Shown: piece by piece, positions 1 to 4,284 of the stretch | Layout: each line of letters opens with the position of its first letter | Position numbering within the stretch: position 1 is the first letter of the stretch | Origin: DATDRQ01 sp035291645 | GTDB lineage: Bacteria; Chloroflexota; Anaerolineae; Anaerolineales; UBA4823 | Assembly (NCBI GenBank): GCA_035291645.1 | Contig: DATDRQ010000248.1 | Coordinates: 1 to 5,091, forward strand | Length of the DNA stretch: 5,091 nt | Direction: 5' to 3' | Notes under the pieces: model-generated | Database searches by the model: none | What the model was told of the DNA's origin: nothing | Seen by the model: only the letters and a program-made list of their open reading frames with translations | Made by a program: the position numbers and the translations under genes

Positions 1-651
1 TTGCTTGAGACAGCGGTTCATGTCGTACAGTTGGACCGCGCTCATCGCCGTCAGCAGGTTGGAGCCGTTGATGGCCGCCAGGCCGTCGCGCGCCTGTAAG
101 CCCGGTACCGGGATGCCCGCCCGCTGCATGGCGACCGAGCCGGGCAGCCGTTCCCCCTGGTAATAGGCCTCGCCTTCGCCCATCAGCAGCAGCGCCATCT
201 GCGCCATCGGCGCCAGGTCGCCGCACGCCCCGACCGAACCCTTCTGGCACACGACCGGAGTGACCCCCTGGTTCAGCATCTCGACCAGGGTCAGCGTGAT
301 CTCCAGGCGGCAGGCGGAGTTGCCGTGGGCGTGCACGTTGACCCGGCTCGCCATGGCGGCGCGGATATACTCGATCGGGGCCGGGTCGCCGATCCCGGCG
401 GCGTGGTTGTAGATTAGATATTTCTGGAATTCCCTTACCTGCTCATCGTTCAGCACCACTTCGGAAAACTCCCCGATCCCGGTGTTGGTGCCGTACATGA
501 TCTCGTGCGCCTGGAGCTTCTCTTCGAGCATATCCCGGCAAACCCGAATCCGTTCCACCGCCTTGGGATGCAGTTCCAACTTTTCACAATCGCGGGCGAT
601 CCCCACCAGCTTTTCAATGCTTAAACCTGAGCCGTCGAGTACGACTGTCAT
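1..651 (-). CDS. hutH: Histidine ammonia-lyase, N-terminal 217 residues (partial, runs off left edge)
   Basis: This enzyme removes ammonia from L-histidine to give urocanate, the first step of histidine breakdown in the cytoplasm. I translated the minus strand from an ATG at 651-649; 217 codons are visible, a little under half of a usual ~500-residue protein. Family landmarks fall at the same numbers as I recall for Pseudomonas putida HAL: Tyr53 in YGTNTGIGEF, His83 in YNHAAGIG, the MIO tripeptide at 142-144 in GSVGACGDLAPM, and Asn195 in INGS. His83 favours HAL over phenylalanine or tyrosine lyases, where that position is usually Leu. The MIO triad reads Ala-Cys-Gly, not Ala-Ser-Gly, and the segment RVNVHAHGNSACR (residues 103-115) differs from the usual AKGxSGVR-like stretch, so this is a divergent member; another MIO-family activity (aromatic lyase or aminomutase) is possible. 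An AGAGGA ribosome site lies 8 bases before the ATG. It is transcribed divergently from the DUF4870 genes; no other hut gene is visible. Confidence 0.9.
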   Translation of the reverse strand, partial: MTVVLDGSGLSIEKLVGIARDCEKLELHPKAVERIRVCRDMLEEKLQAHEIMYGTNTGIGEFSEVVLNDEQVREFQKYLIYNHAAGIGDPAPIEYIRAAMASRVNVHAHGNSACRLEITLTLVEMLNQGVTPVVCQKGSVGACGDLAPMAQMALLLMGEGEAYYQGERLPGSVAMQRAGIPVPGLQARDGLAAINGSNLLTAMSAVQLYDMNRCLKQ

Positions 652-725
652 GGGTGATATCCTCTCACTGAGATAGATTGAGTTCTAAAAACTCTCATCG
701 ATCGATTTCCTTTATCTTTAAGTAA

Positions 726-731
726 ATTATA
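726..731 (-). promoter_or_regulatory. Possible -10 box for hutH (TATAAT)
   Basis: A perfect TATAAT reads on the minus strand about 75 bases upstream of the hutH start codon, in the only AT-rich part of this intergenic region. No convincing -35 hexamer is found at 16-18 bases (the 17-base position reads CCAGCC), and there is no TGn extension. The call rests on the -10 alone, so activation by a bound regulator or chance are both possible. Confidence 0.35.
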
Positions 732-758
732 CTGCGCGCGAAAAAACAGGCTGGATCC

Positions 759-781
759 TTGGTTGGCACCTGCCTGACCAA
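759..781. repeat. Imperfect inverted repeat in the hutH/DUF4870 intergenic region
   Basis: TTGGT (759-763) pairs with ACCAA (777-781), and GGCA (765-768) pairs with TGCC (771-774), with a small internal asymmetry and only two loop bases in the middle. It lies about 28 bases upstream of the possible hutH -10, so a regulator binding site is possible. No T run follows on either strand, so it is not an obvious terminator. It may be chance. Confidence 0.3.
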
Positions 782-821
782 AATAAGTACATAGATCGAA
801 AAAATAACGAAAATGTCAGGA

Positions 822-839
822 AGAGTTAGACGCAACTCT
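822..839. repeat. Small hairpin upstream of the first DUF4870 gene
   Basis: AGAGTT (822-827) and AACTCT (834-839) form a 6-bp perfect inverted repeat with a 6-base loop. A second short pairing, CGCA (831-834) with TGCG (839-842), would exclude it. The role is unknown; it could be an operator or a leader hairpin for the gene at 932, but no promoter in the region is clear enough to decide. Confidence 0.3.
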
Positions 840-931
840 GCGCCGAGTTTGGGGTTACATCCTGTGTAGATTCAGGCGAACTGTCACTGACTGCACAGCC
901 ATCTTTTAATCCACTCCCAGGAGGTATCCCA

Positions 932-1279
932 ATGACCGAAGAAACCCCTTCCGCTATGCCTGAGGAAGCCACCAGCGACGATCGTCTGTGGGCGCTCCTC
1001 GCCTACGTGCTTACCCCGATCGTTCCAATTATCCTCCTGCTCATGGAAGATAAAAAGAACAGGCCCTTTATCAAGGCGCATAACATGCAGGCTTTGATCT
1101 GGGGTATATTCAACTTGGTAGTCGGGACTGTTCTCAGCATCGTCCTTATCTTCTGCCCCGGCGTTCCTTCATTGATCCTCTGGTTGATCGGTTGTTACTG
1201 GGGTTACCAGGCCTATCAAGGCAAAATGGTCAATATCCCGGTTATTTCCAATCTGGTGCGCAACCAGGGCTGGGCGTAA
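932..1279 (+). CDS. Small DUF4870-type (Tic20-like) membrane protein
   Basis: This is a 115-residue protein of unknown function, probably in the cytoplasmic membrane. After a polar, acidic N-terminus (residues 1-18) there are hydrophobic segments at about 19-38, 54-74 and 77-93. Between the first two is a charged loop with MEDKKNRPFIKAHNMQA, the characteristic DUF4870 stretch (a short charged turn, then F-x-x-H-x-x-Q-A). The C-terminus carries AYQGKMVNIPVISNLVR, the usual conserved tail of the family. The start is well supported: AGGAGG at 919-924 stands 7 bases before the ATG. No good promoter is seen in the 280 bases upstream. A strong intrinsic terminator follows 25 bases after the stop, so it is likely transcribed alone. 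By eye it is less GC-rich than its paralogue at 1410-1997. I assign the family with good confidence; no function can be given from sequence. Confidence 0.85.
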   Translation: MTEETPSAMPEEATSDDRLWALLAYVLTPIVPIILLLMEDKKNRPFIKAHNMQALIWGIFNLVVGTVLSIVLIFCPGVPSLILWLIGCYWGYQAYQGKMVNIPVISNLVRNQGWA

Positions 1280-1304
1280 TCCCCTGAAAATACTCCGTAT
1301 CATC

Positions 1305-1338
1305 AAGAACCTTCCACTAAACCTGGGAGGTTCTTTTT
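1305..1338 (+). terminator. Rho-independent terminator after the first DUF4870 gene
   Basis: AAGAACCTTCC (1305-1315) pairs with GGGAGGTTCTT (1325-1335), giving an 11-bp stem with one T-G wobble and a 9-base loop. The T-rich 3' arm continues into TTT (1336-1338). The position, 25 bases after the stop codon, is typical. It separates the gene at 932-1279 from the promoter of the next gene. Confidence 0.85.
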
Positions 1339-1344
1339 GTTAGT

Positions 1345-1373
1345 TTGCGTTCCTGGAGAGCGGGCGTTATAAT
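1345..1373 (+). promoter_or_regulatory. Sigma70-type promoter for the second DUF4870 gene
   Basis: TTGCGT (1345-1350) and a perfect TATAAT (1368-1373) are separated by exactly 17 bases. Transcription would begin near 1380, leaving about 30 bases of leader before the ATG at 1410. The -35 matches only the TTG half of the consensus. Its place just after a terminator and just before a gene supports a real promoter. Confidence 0.65.
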
Positions 1374-1409
1374 CCTTGAAGGCACGCTTTCCTTGAAAGG
1401 AGAGGAGAT

Positions 1410-1997
1410 ATGATGGTCGAGAACGCGCATCCCGAAGAAGAGCCTGTTCCTGGCGAAGCCGAGGCCGCCCCGGCCTCCGAGGTAGAAGTCCCTCCGGTTG
1501 ACGAACCTCTCCCGGAAACCCCGGCCGAAATTGAGCCGCCGTCCGAGCCACGTGCAGCGGAAAGGCCGCTGCTGCCCCCAGCTCCCGAACCACTCTCACC
1601 CTCCGACGAGCGTACCTGGGCCATGCTGGCCCACCTGAGCGTGCTCGCCAACCTGGTGACCGGCGTCCTCGGCCCCTTCATCGCGCTGATCATCTACCTG
1701 GTTTATCGAGACCGCTCCCACTACGTGGCCTACCAGTCGATGCAGGCATTCATCTTCCAGCTGATCACCTGGGTCGGCAGCGGCATCCTGATCGGCGGGA
1801 TCTGGCTGGTCACCGGGCTGCTCTCCGTCATCGTGATCGGCGTTTTCTTGATCCCCTTCGCCCTGATCGGCACAGTCTGCCTGGGCATCCTGCCTCTGGT
1901 CGGCCTGATTTACGGGGTCGTCGGGGCGATCGAGACCAGCCAGGGTAAGGATTTCAAATATTGGCTGGTCGGCGATTGGGCGCGTGGCTTGCTCTAA
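1410..1997 (+). CDS. DUF4870-type membrane protein with long acidic, proline-rich N-terminus
   Basis: This is a 195-residue probable cytoplasmic-membrane protein of unknown function. Residues 1-66 are low-complexity, rich in Glu, Pro and Ala, and likely disordered. The DUF4870 domain follows: a DERTWAMLAHLSVL entry motif (66-79), hydrophobic segments at about 71-98, 112-138 and 139-173, and between the first two the charged turn YRDRSHYVAYQSMQAF (99-114), matching the family's F/Y-V-x-x-Q-x-x-Q-A signature. The tail SQGKDFKYWLVGDWARG resembles the C-terminus of the neighbouring paralogue. A second ATG lies directly after the first. I keep the first because AAGGAG (1397-1402) stands 7 bases before it, though AGGAG at 1403-1407 could serve ATG 1413. 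It has its own promoter (1345-1373). The N-terminal extension is absent from the 932-1279 paralogue, and the acidic region might bind a cytoplasmic partner, which is speculation. Confidence 0.85.
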   Translation: MMVENAHPEEEPVPGEAEAAPASEVEVPPVDEPLPETPAEIEPPSEPRAAERPLLPPAPEPLSPSDERTWAMLAHLSVLANLVTGVLGPFIALIIYLVYRDRSHYVAYQSMQAFIFQLITWVGSGILIGGIWLVTGLLSVIVIGVFLIPFALIGTVCLGILPLVGLIYGVVGAIETSQGKDFKYWLVGDWARGLL

Positions 1998-2011
1998 ATT
2001 CAGTCCATGTC

Positions 2012-2143
2012 TGTCTTTGCGAGGAGGCGCTAACAGAGTCAGCGGCCAATGGAATTGGCGGCCAATGGAATTGGCGGCGTCGAAGCAATCTCCTTAATGG
2101 CCAAAACGGAGACTGCTTCGGCAAAGAACGCCTCGCAAGGACA
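2012..2143. repeat. MITE-like nested inverted repeat (dispersed palindromic element)
   Basis: Two nested inverted repeats bound this 132-bp element. The outer arms are TGTCTTTGCGAGG (2012-2024) and CCTCGCAAGGACA (2131-2143), complementary at 12 of 13 positions. The inner arms are CGAAGCAATCTCC (2081-2093) and GGAGACTGCTTCG (2108-2120), also 12 of 13, with a 14-base loop. From memory, TGTCATTGCGAGG...GAAGCAATCTCC palindromes are scattered in many copies through several bacterial genomes, including Chloroflexota; I could not check this here. It has no coding capacity, and no clear target-site duplication is visible. There is no T run after it, so it is not a classical terminator, although it could fold strongly in RNA. 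It fills much of the gap between the second DUF4870 gene and the glycine promoter. Confidence 0.75.
2044..2075. repeat. Two exact tandem copies of a 16-bp palindromic unit
   Basis: GGCCAATGGAATTGGC occurs at 2044-2059 and again, identical, at 2060-2075. Each copy is itself an inverted repeat (GCCAAT-GGA-ATTGGC). The pair lies in the left half of the MITE-like element, between its outer and inner arms, where the right half has only 10 bases. Confidence 0.9.
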
Positions 2144-2189
2144 CCCAATTGTTTCTATAAGAACACCTTGCGGAGGTTACATTCTGCAC

Positions 2190-2218
2190 TTGACTTTTCA
2201 TCTACTCCTACGTAGAAT
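2190..2218 (+). promoter_or_regulatory. Sigma70-type promoter of the gcv operon
   Basis: TTGACT (2190-2195) and TAGAAT (2213-2218) are 17 bases apart, each matching the consensus at five of six positions. Transcription should start near 2225, only a few bases before the first riboswitch aptamer, which is the expected arrangement. ACATTCT (2179-2185) and AGAATGT (2214-2220) form an inverted repeat bracketing the promoter, and CTACGTAG (2208-2215) is a perfect palindrome on the -10. Either could be an operator, but both may be chance. Confidence 0.8.
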
Positions 2219-2224
2219 GTGACT

Positions 2225-2470
2225 GACAACCGAACGGGTGCGGGGAAGAGTCCTGGCTGGTCGCCGGGCACCGAAGGGGCAAGCCGGGCTGAAATCCGGC
2301 GAAACTCTCAGGTAAAAGGACCCCGCCTCCGTCAACCTCTGGAAAGTTGAGCGCCGGAACGCCACCCTCCAGCGCCGAATACCGAAGGGGCAAGTGCCAG
2401 GAATCCCCCTGTCGCGAATCTCTCAGGTCAATAACAGAGGGCGCACGCCTCCTGCGCGTGCGCCTTTTTT
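2225..2470 (+). promoter_or_regulatory. Tandem (two-aptamer) glycine riboswitch controlling gcvH-gcvPA-gcvPB
   Basis: Two glycine-binding aptamers sit in the leader of a glycine cleavage operon. Aptamer I spans 2240-2326: P1 GCGGGG/CCCCGC (2240-2245 with 2321-2326), P2 AGAGT/ACTCT, hairpin P3a CCTGGC/GCCGGG, the conserved CCGAAGGGGCAA (2271-2282), hairpin P3b GCCGG/CCGGC, then CTCTCAGG followed by TAAAAGGAC. Aptamer II spans 2336-2440: P1 CCTCTG/CAGAGG (2336-2341 with 2435-2440), a second CCGAAGGGGCAA (2382-2393), P3b around CAGG/CCTG, then CTCTCAGG (2420-2427). About nine bases link them. In the leader, ACGG (2234-2237) could pair with CCGT in the linker (2329-2332), as in the leader-linker kink-turn known for this class. 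The expression platform is the terminator at 2436-2470. By analogy with Bacillus gcv, glycine should raise expression. The family assignment is secure; the switching direction is inferred. Confidence 0.95.
2436..2470 (+). terminator. Intrinsic terminator forming the riboswitch expression platform
   Basis: GGCGCACGC (2440-2448) pairs perfectly with GCGTGCGCC (2456-2464) around a 7-base loop, followed by six T (2465-2470). The stem can extend downward, AGAG (2436-2439) pairing with TTTT (2465-2468) including G-T wobbles. AGAGG is also the 3' strand of aptamer II P1, so a glycine-bound P1 competes with the base of the terminator. The gcvH start codon lies 38 bases beyond the T run. Confidence 0.9.
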
Positions 2471-2508
2471 CATCGTTAATTCCTACCCACCTCCAAAGGA
2501 GACCCACC

Positions 2509-2901
2509 ATGAACATACCCGAGGATCTGAAGTACACCCGTAACGACGAGTGGATTCGCGTCGAGGGCGGCACCGGGACCATTGGCATCACCGACTATGC
2601 GCAGGACCAGCTCTCCGACATCGTCTTCGTCGAAGTCCTCGCCGCACCAGGTGAGACTCTCAAACAGGGTGACGCCTGCGCCACCGTCGAATCCGTCAAG
2701 GCAGCTGCCGACGTCTATGCACCTGCCAGCGGTGACGTGACCGCCGTCAACGAGGCCCTGCCCGATACCCCTGAACTGATCAATTCCGACCCCTATGGGG
2801 CAGCCTGGCTGCTCAAGATCGAACTTAGCGATCCCGGCGAGCTGGATGGCTTGCTGGATGCGCAGGCCTATCGCCAGCATTGCGAAGCGCGCCAGGCCTG
2901 A
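2509..2901 (+). CDS. gcvH: Glycine cleavage system H protein (lipoyl carrier)
   Basis: This 130-residue lipoyl-domain protein carries the aminomethyl intermediate from the P-protein to the T-protein and passes electrons to the L-protein, in the cytoplasm. The lipoylation site is Lys64 in ATVESVKAAADVYAP, the diagnostic motif, at the usual position and with the usual length for GcvH (about 125-130). Other family marks are YTRNDEWIRVEG near the start, GITDYAQDQLSDIVFVEV (26-43), and NSDPYGAAWLLKI near the C-terminus. The ATG at 2509 has AAAGGAG (2495-2501) 7 bases upstream. The frame is open upstream to 2347, but that stretch is riboswitch and terminator. It is the first gene of the operon; gcvPA starts 33 bases after its stop. 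Unusually for a riboswitch-led gcv operon, gcvT does not precede it. Confidence 0.97.
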   Translation: MNIPEDLKYTRNDEWIRVEGGTGTIGITDYAQDQLSDIVFVEVLAAPGETLKQGDACATVESVKAAADVYAPASGDVTAVNEALPDTPELINSDPYGAAWLLKIELSDPGELDGLLDAQAYRQHCEARQA

Positions 2902-2921
2902 TCCCACTTTTACTGTTTGAT

Positions 2922-2927
2922 AAGGAG
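2922..2927 (+). promoter_or_regulatory. Ribosome binding site fixing the gcvPA start
   Basis: AAGGAG stands 7 bases before the ATG at 2935. A longer reading from TTG 2917 would put this site inside the coding region and add six residues with no family counterpart, so 2935 is chosen. Confidence 0.88.
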
Positions 2928-2934
2928 TCACTTC

Positions 2935-4284
2935 ATGTTTATCCCCCATACCGATGCGGACCGGGAAGCTATGCTCAGCACAATCGGGGTCGAACGGATG
3001 CAGGATCTGTTCAAAGACGTGCCTGCCGGACACCGCTTCCCCGAACTTGCCCTGCCGCCCGCCATGACCGAAATGGAGATCCTGGCAGAGCTGCAGGATC
3101 TCGCCTGGGCGAACTCTTCCGCGCGCGAGTTGAGCTGCTTCCTGGGCGCCGGAGTCTACAATCACTATATCCCGGCGGCGGTCGACTCGATCTTGCGCCG
3201 GAGTGAGTTCTACACCGCTTACACGCCTTACCAGCCAGAGGTCTCCCAGGGCACTCTGCAGGCGATCTTCGAGTACCAGAGCCTGATCGCCGGGCTGACC
3301 GGCATGGAAGTCTGCAACGCCTCGCACTACGACGGCGCGACCGCCGCTGCGGAGGCGGTCAATATGGCTTACCACCACTTCCGCGGCAAGCGCAACAAGG
3401 TGATCCTCTCCCCAGGCCTGCACCCGCAATACCGCGAAACCATCCGCACCTACACCGATGGCTCTCCCATCGCGCTGGTCGGAGATCACGGCGAAATCGA
3501 CCTGCTCGCCGGGCCGGACGGCCTGACGCCTCTGATCGACCATGACACCGCCCTGGTCGTAGTCGCCTACCCGGACTTCTTCGGGCGCGTCTTCGACCTG
3601 ACCCGGCTGGTGGAGGCCGCCCACCGCGCCGGCGCGCTGGTCTCCGTCTCGACCTACCCGACTGCCCTGGGCCTGCTCAAGCCCCCAGGTGAGTTCGGCG
3701 CCGACATCGTGACCGGCGAGGGCCAGCCGCTGGGCATCCCGTTGTCTTACGGCGGGCCGTACCTGGGATTGTTTGCCACGCGTAACGAGTACGTCCGCAA
3801 GATGGCAGGACGGCTGGTCGGCGAAACGGTCGACAACCGCGGCCAGCGCGCCTACGTGCTCACCCTGACCGCCCGCGAGCAGCACATCCGCCGCGAACGG
3901 GCCACCTCGAATATCTGCACCAACCAGGGATTGATGGCCCTGGCAGCCACGGTCTACGTGAGCCTGCTGGGCAGGCACGGCATGCGTCAGGTGGCAGAGC
4001 TGTGCTATCACAAAGCCCACTACGCGGCCAGCTGCATCGCCGGTATCCCAGGTTACCGGCTCTGGTCTCAGGACCCGTTCTTCAACGAATTCGTCGTACG
4101 CTGCCCGCAGCCCGTCGATGAGATCACCGCCCACCTGCTCGAGCACGGCATCCTGGGCGGCTACGACCTGGGACAGGATTACCCACAGTTCAAGGATCAT
4201 TTACTGATCGCTGTAACCGAGATGAATTCACGCGCGGAAATCGACGTGTTGTGCGACGTTTTGGAGGAGGTATCGAATGGCTGA
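2935..4284 (+). CDS. gcvPA: Glycine dehydrogenase (decarboxylating), subunit 1 (P-protein alpha)
   Basis: This 449-residue protein is one half of the split P-protein. With GcvPB it decarboxylates glycine and transfers the aminomethyl group to lipoyl-GcvH. Its length is normal for the family (about 440-450). It opens with FIPHTDADREAML (2-14), like the family's YIPHT start. It then shows CFLGAGVYNHYIPAAVDSI (68-86), FYTAYTPYQPEVSQGTLQ (92-109), GMEVCNASHYDGATAAAE (123-140), GEGQPLGIPLSYGGPYLG (261-278), and AREQHIRRERATSNICTNQG (313-332), all hallmark stretches of GcvPA. The subunit keeps the fold of the N-terminal half of single-chain GcvP but lacks the PLP lysine, which is in GcvPB. No frameshift or missing block is seen. 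The end overlaps the start of gcvPB by 8 bases, indicating translational coupling and near-equal amounts of both halves. Split P-proteins are typical of Firmicutes, Thermotogota, archaea and Chloroflexota rather than enterobacteria. Confidence 0.97.
   Translation: MFIPHTDADREAMLSTIGVERMQDLFKDVPAGHRFPELALPPAMTEMEILAELQDLAWANSSARELSCFLGAGVYNHYIPAAVDSILRRSEFYTAYTPYQPEVSQGTLQAIFEYQSLIAGLTGMEVCNASHYDGATAAAEAVNMAYHHFRGKRNKVILSPGLHPQYRETIRTYTDGSPIALVGDHGEIDLLAGPDGLTPLIDHDTALVVVAYPDFFGRVFDLTRLVEAAHRAGALVSVSTYPTALGLLKPPGEFGADIVTGEGQPLGIPLSYGGPYLGLFATRNEYVRKMAGRLVGETVDNRGQRAYVLTLTAREQHIRRERATSNICTNQGLMALAATVYVSLLGRHGMRQVAELCYHKAHYAASCIAGIPGYRLWSQDPFFNEFVVRCPQPVDEITAHLLEHGILGGYDLGQDYPQFKDHLLIAVTEMNSRAEIDVLCDVLEEVSNG
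4265..4270 (+). promoter_or_regulatory. gcvPB ribosome binding site inside the end of gcvPA
   Basis: A perfect AGGAGG within the last codons of gcvPA stands 6 bases before ATG 4277. It encodes part of the EEVSNG tail of GcvPA while serving the next gene, and it sets the gcvPB start. Confidence 0.9.

Noticed and set aside
849..872. A promoter for the 932-1279 gene made of TTGGGG and TAGATT
   Set aside because: The hexamers are only 12 bases apart, too close for sigma70 recognition, and no better pair is found nearby.
2044..2075. A CRISPR array or iteron-type origin
   Set aside because: Only two directly abutting 16-bp units exist, with no spacers and no cas, rep or dnaA-box context.
2012..2143. 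The nested palindrome as an intrinsic terminator for the second DUF4870 gene
   Set aside because: No run of T follows either pair of arms, and the arms are far longer and more elaborate than a terminator needs.
2347..2508. A 54-codon upstream extension of gcvH
   Set aside because: The stretch is aptamer II plus the terminator; the true start at 2509 has a ribosome site and matches the GcvH N-terminus.
2917..2934. A TTG start for gcvPA six codons upstream
   Set aside because: It would place the AAGGAG ribosome site within the coding region; ATG 2935 has ideal spacing and fits the family N-terminus.
2476..4200. A 574-codon open frame on the minus strand, opposite gcvH and gcvPA
   Set aside because: It is antisense to two clearly identified genes and has the biased composition (many Val, Asp, Gly, Gln) expected from a GC-rich complementary frame. 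No family motif or ribosome site is seen.
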